Positions 44,860 to 53,738 of a DNA stretch of 64,000 nucleotides are shown here, in pieces. The stretch is from Rhodanobacteraceae bacterium (lineage in GTDB: Bacteria > Pseudomonadota > Gammaproteobacteria > Xanthomonadales > Ahniellaceae), in NCBI GenBank assembly GCA_016708465.1, contig JADJFT010000004.1:1-64000 (forward strand). The letters run 5' to 3'. The number at the start of each line of letters is the position of its first letter. Positions within the stretch are counted from its first letter, which is position 1. The position numbers and the translations under genes were made by a program. The notes beneath the pieces were generated by a model. That model saw nothing but the letters and a program-made list of their open reading frames with translations, had not been told where the DNA came from and made no database searches.

Positions 44860-45386
44860 TGCGCTTTCTGCCGTGCCTATTGCTGTTGATCACCGTTCAA
44901 TCAGCGGCGGCGGCCGAGCTTGATCACTGGGAATTCGGTGCCCGCATCGGCGGCATGATCACCGACAACGCGGTTCGGCTGGATGGTTCGGCCGAAGTCC
45001 TGACCTTGACCCGTAGCTTGGGCGACAAGCGTGCAATCGAGCTTGAAGTCAGTGCCGACCAACTCGATTTTTCGATGGACTATGGCTTGCGCCACACGAC
45101 CGTGTCGGTGAATTACCTCGAAGTAAACCGCGAGCCACTGTGGGACCCCTACGTTCTGATCGGTATCGGCGTATCCGAGTTCGACGCACCGAGCGGCATC
45201 ACCGAAGGTCGCGATGCGATGTTGCAGTTCGGTACTGGTGGTTCTTGGGAACTGACTGAAAACGGCCAGCTGTTATTGCGTGGCGACGTGCGCGTTCGCT
45301 ATGACCTCAACGACTCCGGGCAGCCCGGCCAAGATGGTTGGGGTGATGCGATTTTCACGATCGGCTTGTCCTATCGGTTTCAGTGA
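44856..45386 (+). CDS. Small outer-membrane beta-barrel protein (176 aa)
   Basis: A signal peptide (MMRFLPCLLLLITVQSAAAA) precedes alternating beta strands (FGARIGGMITDNAVRLDGSA, TVSVNYLEVNREPLWDPYVL). The C-terminal strand TIGLSYRFQ ends close to an aromatic residue. This resembles eight-stranded OmpA/OprF-like barrels. The start overlaps the MFS stop by four bases. The 3' end overlaps the copper ATPase stop by 7 bases on the other strand. Function unknown. Confidence 0.7.
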   Translation: MMRFLPCLLLLITVQSAAAAELDHWEFGARIGGMITDNAVRLDGSAEVLTLTRSLGDKRAIELEVSADQLDFSMDYGLRHTTVSVNYLEVNREPLWDPYVLIGIGVSEFDAPSGITEGRDAMLQFGTGGSWELTENGQLLLRGDVRVRYDLNDSGQPGQDGWGDAIFTIGLSYRFQ

Positions 45387-47640
45387 CGATCCGACGTCAT
45401 GTTGTGGTCTCGTGTCCGTGGCGTCCAGCGTCGCAGCAGTAGCGTGTTCATCACTACGCTCACGCTTGAAAACGCCATCGCGGCACCAGCAATGACCGGA
45501 TTGAGCAGGCCGGCCGCTGCCAGCGGAATGCCGACGATGTTGTAGATGAAGGCCCAGAACAGATTCTGTTGAATCTTGCGTGTCGTGCGTCGTGAAATAT
45601 CGATGGCATCGACGATCAAGCGCGGGTCGGCGCGCATCAAGGTGATGCCGGCGGCTTGCATCGCGACATCGGTACCGCTGCCCATGGCGATGCCGATATT
45701 GGCCGCTGCCAGCGCCGGTGCATCGTTGATGCCGTCGCCGACCATGGTGACGCAACCGCTGTTGCCGAGTTCCTGCACCAAGGCTGCCTTGCCGCCGGGC
45801 AGAACGTTGGCGTGGACATCTTCCGCAGCGATGCCGACTGCGCGCGCGATTGCGTTTGCGGCGCCGGCGTTATCCCCGGAGATCAGCACGGTGCGCAGGC
45901 CGAGTTGGTGCAGTGCGGTGATGGCATCGCGTGATTCGACCCGCACCGTGTCACCGAAAACCAGCATGCCGCGCACCTGCGTACCTTGCGCTGCACGCGT
46001 CGCCAGCCAGGAGACCGTGTGGCCCTGAGCCGATTGTGCGAGTGCTGCGGCGCGCACAGTCGTTGGATCGATGCCTTCCGCCTGCAGCAGAACTTCATTG
46101 CCAATCAGTACGTCGATGCCCGCGACGTTGCCGTGCACGCCAAGGCCAACGATCGCGCGAATGGCCGTTGCGGCCGGAATCACAAGTCGGCGTGCTACCG
46201 CCGCCTCCAGCACCGCTTTTGCGAGTGGGTGTTCGCTGCCCGATTGGATCGCTGCTGCGAGTGCGATCAATCCTGCCTCGTCGCCATCGAATGCGATCGC
46301 CTGCAGCAAACGCGGATGGCCTTCGGTCAGTGTGCCGGTCTTGTCGAATGCGACGATGCGCAGTGCATGCGCGGTTTCCAGCGCTTCAACATCTTTGATC
46401 AGGATGCCGGCGCGGGCGGCGACACCGGTGCCGGCCATGATCGCGGTCGGCGTCGCCAAGCCGAGCGCGCAAGGGCACGCGATCACCAGCACAGCGACCG
46501 CATTCAGCACTGCCTGTGGCCAGTCGCCACCGACCAAACCCCAATACATCAGTGTCGCTACCGCGATCAACACGACTGCCGGCACAAACACGGCACTGAC
46601 ACGATCGACGACGCGCTGGATGGGCGCTTTTTTTGCCTGTGCGTCCTCGACCATGCGGATGATCCGCGACAACGCGGTTTCGGCGCCGATTGCTGTCGTG
46701 CGTATCTGCAGCCGACCTTCGCTGTTCATCGCACCACCGGTGACGCGGTCGCCGGCACGCTTGGGTACCGGCAACGATTCGCCGGTAATCATCGACTCAT
46801 CGCTGTGGCTGCTGCCGTCGATGACCTTGCCGTCGACGGCGATGCGCTCGCCGGGCAGTACGACCACGACGTCGCCGATGACGATTTGATCAATCGGCAG
46901 TTCGACTTCGGTTTCGCCTCGGCGCACACGCGCGGTATTCGGTCGCAACGCTTGCAACGCACGGATGGCAGCGGTGGTCTGGCGTTTGGCGCGTGCTTCC
47001 AACCACTTGCCCAGCAGGATCAGCGTGATCACAACCGCCGATGCTTCGAAGTACAGGTGCGGCTGGCCATCATTCGTGTCTGCGAAAAACAACTGCCAGA
47101 CACTGAGTCCATAGCCGGCGCTGGTGCCGAGCGCGACCAGCAGATCCATGTTGCCGGTGCCAACCTTCAGCGCCGACCAGCCAGCGCGATAAAACCGTGC
47201 CCCGAGCCAGAACTGCACCGGCGTCGCCAGCGTGAGTTGCAGCCAGCCCGGCAGCATTCGGTGCTCGCCCCAGGCGAGCGCGATCATCGGCACCAGCAGC
47301 GGCAGCGACAGCAGCGCAGCGAATACCAAGTGGCGGTGTTCTTGGTGGTTGCGAGAGTCATCCGAAGGCGCGCGCGCATCGGTGGTCACAGGTGAGTCGC
47401 TCGCTCGTACGTGATAGCCGGCATCGACGACGGCAGCGATCAAGATTTCCCGCGTAACCGCATCGCCGGCTTGCACGGTCGCCGATTCTGTTGCGAGATT
47501 CACACTCGCATCGACAACGCCCGATACCTTTTTCAGTGCGCGCTCGACACGGCCGACACAGGAGGCGCAGTTCATGCCGCTGATCGCCAGGTGAAGCGAG
47601 TCGTCGGTTCGCCGGTCGGAACGGGGGACGCGATGTTCAT
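45380..47640 (-). CDS. copA: P1B-type copper-translocating ATPase, apparent frameshift in codon 6-7
   Basis: A 731-residue open frame holds an HMA domain (GMNCASCVGR), HPHL-type membrane core, CPC ion motif (VIACPCALGLATPT), phosphorylation motif (FDKTGTLTEG), SEHPLAKAVLEAA and the hinge GDGINDAPALAAANI. It exports Cu+ across the inner membrane. The natural start is ATG 47640 (MNIASP). Between it and GMNCASC the frame is broken at a G5 run (47623-47627 on the plus strand). A sixth G restores MNIASPRSDRRTDDSLHLAI and the HMA domain. I therefore expect a homopolymer miscount. The 3' end meets the convergent OMP gene. Confidence 0.93.
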
Positions 47641-47677
47641 CGACTTGCTCCTGAAGGCACTGGCTCAGGTTGCCCGC

Positions 47678-48141
47678 TTAGCGCTTACGCGGTGTCACCC
47701 ACATCATGATGTCGGCTTCGAATACGCGCACGCCATCGGGGTCGGTAGCGACGACCGGGATGATGCAGTCGTAGCCCGCCCCGATCTCGGCCGGCAACTG
47801 AATTGTTGACTCGAGACGAGCTTCGCGGGTCGCCTTGGCAAGATAGCGTACCGTCATCCCTTTCGGGATCCAGCGCCATTCTGCCGGGATGGTCGCTTCG
47901 ATGCCGACGCCGGCCGCCAGTTCGGCGCCATTGCATAGTGCAATCGCATGGATCGTGCGGATGTGGTTCTGGATGCTGCGGCGCTGTTTGATGCGCACGA
48001 CCATGCGTCCGGATTCCAGTCACTCGATGCGTGGATGGATCGAGCCGAAATAAGGCGCCTGCCCAACACGATTCAGGTGAACAACCAGCGGCCGAAGGGC
48101 TTGTCCTTCAGCCGCTGCCATTGCTTGAGCACGTCGCTCAT
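47678..48141 (-). pseudogene. DUF4442 thioesterase-like protein (hot-dog fold), broken
   Basis: ATG 48141 overlaps the fadE stop and gives MSDVLKQWQRLKDKPFGRWL then FT and a TGA. The following frames give GQAPYFGSIHPRIE (frame 2) and LESGRMVVRIKQRRSIQNHI (frame 3). The remaining part, TIHAIALCNGAELAAGVGIE and WRWIPKGMTVRYLAKATREA, runs to 47678. This is the DUF4442 family, a predicted acyl-CoA thioesterase. At least one in-frame stop and two frame changes are present in 460 bases. It looks like a truly decayed gene, or two or three sequence errors in a row. Confidence 0.75.
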
Positions 48142-50613
48142 CAAGCGACCGCTTTGAGGGCGGCGCGCTTCGCGGCACTGGCGGCCTCGAGTTCCGCCGA
48201 ATCGAAGTCATCGACCGCAATGAACTCGTTGGTCAGCACGCGGACTTCCGCAAGCAGATCGCGTTCGGTGGCGGTGATGATGTTCTTCTGCACGGCTTCC
48301 TCCAACTGCGCGGCTGCTTCGAGCGCTTCAATCTGGCCGGCCTTGAGTGCCTTGATGACCTTGCGTTCGATCGGTCTCGGAGGCGATGACCTTGTCGAGC
48401 GCATGATGCATGCGTCCTGGCACGTTGTTCGCATTCGGCGTCAGGTACACGCCTTCGACCAGGCGGTTGCGGGTTTCGCTGGGCGCCAGCAACAGCGTAC
48501 AGACGCGGTGACCCAAGCGGTCCGACGGGGCCCGTTCGCGCAGACCAATTGGGAACACCAGCGCACGCAGCATCCACGCCACCGGGCGGATCGGGAAATT
48601 GCGCAACACGCCATCGAGCGCGTCCTGCATTTTGTTTACGGCATCGTGCATCGCCCAGGCCAGCAGCGGATAGTCGGCGACTGGGCGACCCTGATCCTCG
48701 TAACGCTTCAGCATCGAGCTCATGATGTACAGCTGGCTGAGCACATCGCCGAGACGCGCCGACAGCTTCTCCTTGACCTTGAGCTTGCCGCCGAGCGTGG
48801 CCATCGCGGTATCCGCGACCAGCGCGAGGTTGGCGGAGTAGCGCGTGATCTTCTTGTAGAACTTCGCGGTGCTGGCATCGCCGATCGGCGCCGTGGCGAG
48901 GCGTGAATGGGTCAGGCCGAGCAGTAGCGAACGGACGCCGTTGCTGATCGCAAAACCGATGTGCCCCATCAAATTGTGATCGAATTCGGCAAGCCGCTGC
49001 TTCGGATCGGCGAGTTGTGCTGCCTGCATCTCCTTCAGCACGAACGGGTGGCAGCGCACCGCTCCTTGGCCGAAGATGATCATGCTGCGCGTCAGGATGT
49101 TCGCGCCTTCGACGGTAATGCTGATCGGGGCGGCCTGATGCGCACGCCCGAGATAATTGCGCGGGCCGAGGATGATGCCCTTGCCGCCGTGGATGTCCAT
49201 CGCATCCTTGACGACCTGCGAACCGACCTCGGTGGCATGGTATTTCGCGATTGCCGAAGGCACCGATGGCTTTTCGCCCATGTCTACGGCCGCCGCAGTC
49301 ATGCGCGACAATGCGGTAATCGCATAAGTCAGTCCGCCGATACGGGCGAGCGCTTCCTCAACGCCTTCGAAGCGGCCAATCGGCATCTGGAACTGTTTGC
49401 GGATACGCGCGTAGGCGCCCGTGGCCGCCACACCCATGCGGCAACCACCAGCGGCCGTCGACGGCAACGAAATCGCGCGGCCCACCGAAAGACATTCGAC
49501 CAGCATGCGCCAACCTTGCCCGATCATCTTTTCACCGCCGATCAGGAAACTCATCGGGATGAAGACGCCGTTGCCGCGCACCGGGCCGTTCTGAAACGGC
49601 ACGTTCAGCGGCATGTGGCGGCGGCCGATTTCGAGCCCGGCGGTGTTGCGCGGAATCAGGGCGAGGGTGATGCCGCGGTCCTTGTCGGCACCGAGCAATC
49701 CATCCGGATCATGCAGCCGGAAGGCGAGGCCGACGATAGTCGCGATCGGCGCCAGCGTGATGTAGCGCTTGTCGAAGGTGAGCTTGATGCCAAGCACTTC
49801 TTCGCCCTGATGCTGGCCCTTGCAGACAATGCCGAAGTCGGGGATCGACGTGGCATCAGAACCCGCGTGTGGATTGGTCAGTGCAAAACACGGGATGTCT
49901 TCGCCACGCGCGAGGCGCGGCAGGTAATGATTCTTCTGTTCATCGGTGCCGTAGTGCAGCAGCAACTCGCCCGGACCGAGCGAATTCGGCACGCAAACGG
50001 TGGACGACAGGGTTCCGGAGACGCTCGCGCACTTGGCGACGACGGCGCCATGCGCCAGCGCCGAGAAACCGATACCGCCGTATTCCTTCGGGATGATCAT
50101 GCCGAAGAAGCGGTTGCGCTTCAGGAAGTCCCAGACCGTGGGTGAAAGATCGGCACGGACATGGGTCGCTTCCCATTCGTCGTGCAGACGGCAGACCTCA
50201 TCAACTGGTCCATCGAGGAAGGCTTGTTCCTCGGCAGTCAACTGCGGCTTAGGTTGCGCTGCCAGCTTGCGCCAGTCCGGGCGGCCCGAAAACAACTCGC
50301 CTTCCCAACCGACGGTGCCGGCTTCGAGTGCCGTTTTCTCGGTCTCCGACAACTGCGGCGTGATGCGCTGGTAGACCTTGAGGAAGGGCGCGCTGAAGAT
50401 GACGCGCCGCACGGGGCCGATATTGAATGGCACGGCGACCAGCGCGAATACTGCCCACGCGATGCCGAGTGCAACCGGATGCGCTCCGGCGAAGACGGTA
50501 GCGGCACCGAGTCCGATCGCCGACAGGGCGGTCCACGCGAGCAGGCCGAGGCGTCGATGCGCGACAACCACGGTGCAGAGCAGAAGTGCAAGGAACGGGA
50601 GCGTACTGTTCAT
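48141..50613 (-). pseudogene. fadE: Acyl-CoA dehydrogenase FadE type, one frameshift near the C-terminus
   Basis: FadE carries out the first oxidation step of fatty acid beta-oxidation. ATG 50613 (MNSTLPFLALLLCTVVVAHR) gives an N-terminal membrane region and then the acyl-CoA dehydrogenase body. The body includes MIIPKEYGGIGFSALAHGAV, FALTNPHAGSDATSIPDFGI, MDIHGGKGIILGPRNYLGRA and VEGANILTRSMIIFGQGAVR. The frame breaks near 48376 (after KVIASE) and continues as IERKVIKALKAGQIEALEAA to a stop at 48141. With the frame restored the length is about 825 aa, matching E. coli FadE (814 aa). It lies 16 bases after the hydrolase gene. Confidence 0.92.
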
Positions 50614-50629
50614 CGGAGTCTCCGGTGGA

Positions 50630-51523
50630 TCAGGCGGTGCGTGCCGCAAGTCCACGCAGGTAACGGGAAATGGTGTCAACGAAGCGGTCGTTGGCATCGC
50701 CGACGACCATGTGCGTGGCATCGTCGATGCGTTCGTGTTCGGCCTGCGGCACGAGCGCGCGGAATTCGTCGATGGTGTGATCCGAGACAACGTCGCTGCG
50801 CCCCCCGGAGATCAACAGCACCGGCAGACGCAATGCGCGCGCTGCGCTAGTGAGTCCGGCGACATAGCGTTCACCATTGTCGGCGACGGTATCCAGCAGA
50901 CGTGGATCCCAATGCCAGCGCAGACGACCGTTGGTCATGCGCACCAGCATCTTGTTCAACCGTCCGGGATCGCTGCGTTGGACACGATGCGGCAGGTAGG
51001 ACGCGACGGCGGCACTGGCCTCCTCGACCGTGGCGAAACCTTCGGGATGCGCACGCATGAAATCGAGGATGCGATTCACGCCTGCGGTTTCCCAGCGCGG
51101 CGTCACATCGACCAGAATCAGCGCTTGGAACAAACCCGGCATCGCGGCTTCAGCCATCATCCCGATCAAGCCGCCCATCGATGCGCCGATCCATACCGGC
51201 GGACGCGGCAGTGCGCGTGCCAGCGCAGCCGCATCTTCGACGAAGCGTTCGAGTTCGTAGGCATCGGTCGCATGCCAATCACTTTCACCATGGCCGCGAC
51301 CATCGAGTGCCAGACAATGGAAACCGTCGCGCGCCAACTGTTCGGCGGCACCGGTCCACGCCAGTCGCGATTGGCCGAAGCCGTGCGCGAAGACCAATGG
51401 TTGGGCAGTGGCATCACCGAAGTGCTCAACGGCGAGACTCAGTCCGTCAGCCGTTGCGAAGCGATGCAGTTCACGGGCGACCGGAAGCTCGGGCAAGGCA
51501 GCGAAGGGGGCAGGATTGACCAT
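50630..51523 (-). CDS. Alpha/beta hydrolase (297 aa)
   Basis: An alpha/beta-hydrolase fold with oxyanion region FAHGFGQSRLAW, nucleophile elbow in WIGASMGGLIGMM (Ser), Asp in LLISGGRSDVVSDHT and His in IDDATHMVVGDAND. The substrate is unknown; the cluster with fadE suggests an ester, lactone or acyl compound. The start MVNPAPFAALPELP is at 51523, inside an operator-like palindrome. If the promoter found here is right, the message begins at or next to the ATG, so it would be nearly leaderless. The frame is intact. Confidence 0.88.
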   Translation of the reverse strand: MVNPAPFAALPELPVARELHRFATADGLSLAVEHFGDATAQPLVFAHGFGQSRLAWTGAAEQLARDGFHCLALDGRGHGESDWHATDAYELERFVEDAAALARALPRPPVWIGASMGGLIGMMAEAAMPGLFQALILVDVTPRWETAGVNRILDFMRAHPEGFATVEEASAAVASYLPHRVQRSDPGRLNKMLVRMTNGRLRWHWDPRLLDTVADNGERYVAGLTSAARALRLPVLLISGGRSDVVSDHTIDEFRALVPQAEHERIDDATHMVVGDANDRFVDTISRYLRGLAARTA

Positions 51524-51537
51524 ACGGCCAAGTATGG
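51520..51537. promoter_or_regulatory. Operator-like palindrome 1 (TetR site candidate)
   Basis: CCATACGGCCAAGTATGG. Its 6-base arms CCATAC and GTATGG are perfect complements. It covers the start codon of the hydrolase gene and the -10 of its candidate promoter. It shares 14 of 18 bases with the second copy at 51558-51575. Confidence 0.7.
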
Positions 51538-51561
51538 GTGGGCGCCGTCGCTATTGTCAAT
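51532..51561 (-). promoter_or_regulatory. Promoter for the hydrolase-fadE-DUF4442 operon
   Basis: On the minus strand TTGACA (51561-51556, consensus) is followed after 18 bases by CATACT (51537-51532, 4 of 6). Transcription would start near 51525, at the hydrolase ATG. Both hexamers overlap operator-like palindromes, so repression would block polymerase binding. Confidence 0.6.
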
Positions 51562-51575
51562 ACGGCTGCGTATGG
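51558..51575. promoter_or_regulatory. Operator-like palindrome 2 (TetR site candidate)
   Basis: CAATACGGCTGCGTATGG, with inner arms ATACG and CGTAT. It overlaps the -35 hexamer of the hydrolase promoter and lies 34 bases before the tetR start. The centres of the two copies are 38 bases apart. Confidence 0.68.
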
Positions 51576-51609
51576 TGCTACGCTCGCTTACCGAATTGAT
51601 CTCGTGCTG

Positions 51610-52209
51610 ATGACCATGCCGCCGAACCTGATTGCTGACTCCCGCACCGATCGCGCCCGCCTGTCCAGCACCGACTGGGAAGCTGGCGCGCTCGATCTTC
51701 TGGCGGAGCAGGGTGTTTCAGCGGTCGCGGTTGAGCCACTGGCGCGTCGTCTCGGTGTCACCAAGGGCAGCTTCTACTGGCATTTTCCGTCGCGCGAAGC
51801 CTTGCTCAAGGCGGCGCTGGAGCGCTGGGAAAAGCTGGACGAGGAAACTGTGTTCGAACCACTTGAAGGAATTGCGGATCCGGCCGAGCGTTTGCGCGAA
51901 CTGTTCGTACGTACCAGCAAGGAAATGCGTTCACACGTGCTCTACAGCGAACTACTGAAGGCGCTCGATCATCCCGTCGTGCAGCCAGTGATGGCGCGCG
52001 TCTCGCAGCGCCGGATTCATTTTCTGATGCAGGCTTACCGGGCATTGAACTTCTCGCGTAAAGACGCGATGAACCGTGCGCGTTTGGCCTATTCGGCCTA
52101 TGTCGGCTTCCTGCAACTGATGCTGCAACTCAAACTCACGCGCATGAGCGTCGAGGAGTTCGATGCTTACGTCGGTCACGTCGTCGAAACGCTGATCCCG
52201 ATCCGCTAG
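51610..52209 (+). CDS. TetR-family transcriptional regulator (199 aa)
   Basis: The helix-turn-helix is in GVSAVAVEPLARRLGVTKGS followed by FYWHFPSREALLKAALERWE. The C-terminal ligand domain is all-helical with YSAYVGFLQLMLQLKLTRM. I chose ATG 51610; another ATG two codons later is possible. The gene diverges from the hydrolase/fadE operon. Two palindromic sites between them match a self-regulated divergent repressor. An acyl-CoA or fatty-acid ligand is a reasonable guess from the neighbours. The stop overlaps the esterase gene stop by 4 bases. Confidence 0.9.
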   Translation: MTMPPNLIADSRTDRARLSSTDWEAGALDLLAEQGVSAVAVEPLARRLGVTKGSFYWHFPSREALLKAALERWEKLDEETVFEPLEGIADPAERLRELFVRTSKEMRSHVLYSELLKALDHPVVQPVMARVSQRRIHFLMQAYRALNFSRKDAMNRARLAYSAYVGFLQLMLQLKLTRMSVEEFDAYVGHVVETLIPIR

Positions 52210-53063
52210 GGAAGGTTGCGGATGTTGCGCTTCACGTAGTCGACCACGTCCTGCAACGTGGGGGCGAGATCGGAGCGGTCACGGGCAAGGGCGGTAACGA
52301 TTTGCGCGTGGCCAACACCTTGGTAAGTCCGGGTCTCGACGGATACACCGACTGACTTGAGTAGCGCCGCCATCTCCTCGTTGTGGCGCGGCAGCACGAT
52401 GATGTCCTGGTCGCCGCGAAGCAGAAGCATCGGCGGTTCGTCGCCGTCGACGAAATGGATCGGCTGGGTCTCGGTGCGGTTGGTTTCATCAGGGAAGACC
52501 TGCTTCATGCGCGGGCTCCAGATCGGCAGGAAGTCGTAAGGACCGGCCAGTCCGATGAAGGCGCGGAAATTGCGTGGTTTCATCCCGACCGCTGCCAGCC
52601 AGCGTGCATCGGTAGCGAGCAATGCGGCGATGTGGCCGCCAGCGGAATGCCCGATCAGGAACATGCGTGCCGGATCGGCACCATAACGTGTGGCGTTCGA
52701 CTGTGCGAAGGCCGCAGCGCGCGCGGCATCCTCGACGAAGCTCGGGAAAGTGACATCCGGTGCGGTGCGATAGTCCGGAATCATCACCACGAAGCCGTGG
52801 TCGGCCAATGACTCGCCGACGAAGCGATACCAGGCACGCTCGCCGTAGCGCCAGGTGCCGCCATAGAAAAACAGGATCAGCGGCGCGTTTGCTGGCGTGT
52901 CAGTGGCACGATAGATGTCGACCGAAAGTGCATGTTCGCGGTCGTATACGATCGAGTGCGATTCGACCAAGGGTGCGTCAGCACCGATATTGATCGTTCC
53001 GAAATAGGCTTGATGACAACCGCACAAGGCGGTGATCAGCAGGATAAGCAGCAGGCGGATCAT
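52206..53063 (-). CDS. Esterase/lipase-type alpha/beta hydrolase lipoprotein (285 aa)
   Basis: The N-terminus MIRLLLILLITALCGCHQAY ends in a lipobox-type LCGC (Cys16), so it is probably a lipoprotein. The alpha/beta fold has the oxyanion motif FFYGGTWRYGE, nucleophile GHSAGGHIAALLA, Asp in LLRGDQDIIVLP and His in GVGHAQIV. This matches carboxylesterase or BD-FAE type enzymes. It converges with tetR and diverges from the DUF5706 gene (about 78 bases). The frame is intact. Confidence 0.85.
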   Translation of the reverse strand: MIRLLLILLITALCGCHQAYFGTINIGADAPLVESHSIVYDREHALSVDIYRATDTPANAPLILFFYGGTWRYGERAWYRFVGESLADHGFVVMIPDYRTAPDVTFPSFVEDAARAAAFAQSNATRYGADPARMFLIGHSAGGHIAALLATDARWLAAVGMKPRNFRAFIGLAGPYDFLPIWSPRMKQVFPDETNRTETQPIHFVDGDEPPMLLLRGDQDIIVLPRHNEEMAALLKSVGVSVETRTYQGVGHAQIVTALARDRSDLAPTLQDVVDYVKRNIRNLP

Positions 53064-53140
53064 CGGTATTCGTGTTCCAGAGCATTCCTTTCCGGCAACA
53101 ATGCTACAAAACTAGCCATGAACCGAGTGTCAGGATGCCT

Positions 53141-53683
53141 ATGGACCCGAACCCGCAACTATTTTCCCAAATTCCCGAACGCAGTACCGGCGACAACATG
53201 CTGCGTACCGCGCAGCAACACCATGTGCAGATGAGCATGATGGCCGATACCAAGGCCAACATCATCATTACCGTGTCCTCGATCGTGTTGACCATGGCAC
53301 TCGGTCGCAGTCGCGACGAACTTCATGCGCCAAGCGCACTGGTACTGGCGGTATTCACGATGCTGGCGTTGATCCTCGCCATCCTCGCGGTATTGCCGAA
53401 GTTCAAGGCGCTGAAAGTCGATGGGCCGCAGTTGCCCGCCGAATTCAATATCCTGTTCTTTGGGCATTTCGCGCAGATTCCGCGTCAGCGTTTCCTCGAT
53501 GAAGTCGCACTGCGGATGAAGTCTGACGGTTCTGCCTATCGCCTGATGGCCGACGATCTGTACAGTCTTGGCTACTACCTCGCAAACTACAAGTACCCGT
53601 ATCTGCGCTGGGCCTACGTCTTCCTGCTCAGTGGCTTTGTCGCCGCCGGCCTCACCGAAATGGTGATGGTGCTAATCCGCTAA
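53141..53683 (+). CDS. DUF5706 / Pycsar-effector-like (PycTM) membrane protein (180 aa)
   Basis: A helical N-terminal piece leads to QMSMMADTKANIIITVSSIV then LTMALGRS and a second hydrophobic helix (LVLAVFTMLALILAILAVLP). The conserved FFGHFAQIPRQRFLDEVALR and LYSLGYYLANYKYPYLRWAY follow. A last hydrophobic segment (VFLLSGFVAAGLTEMVMVLI) ends the protein. This is the pattern of DUF5706 (PF18967), the membrane effector of Pycsar antiphage systems, which opens the membrane on binding cyclic CMP or UMP. No cyclase gene is next to it. An AGGA site precedes ATG 53141; ATG 53135 is also in frame. Confidence 0.8.
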   Translation: MDPNPQLFSQIPERSTGDNMLRTAQQHHVQMSMMADTKANIIITVSSIVLTMALGRSRDELHAPSALVLAVFTMLALILAILAVLPKFKALKVDGPQLPAEFNILFFGHFAQIPRQRFLDEVALRMKSDGSAYRLMADDLYSLGYYLANYKYPYLRWAYVFLLSGFVAAGLTEMVMVLIR

Positions 53684-53738
53684 ACCCCGAACCTCGTCGC
53701 ACCGCGTTGCAGCGGCGCTACTCACCCGGAGAACATCG

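Noticed and set aside
45986..47395. 469-codon open frame on the plus strand
   Set aside because: It lies entirely antisense to copA, which has all ATPase motifs; the long frame is a by-product of GC-rich codons.
48961..50145. 394-codon open frame on the plus strand
   Set aside because: Antisense to fadE, with no family motif or hydrophobic pattern.
50378..51610. 410-codon open frame on the plus strand
   Set aside because: Antisense to the alpha/beta hydrolase and the fadE start, with low-complexity composition typical of shadows.
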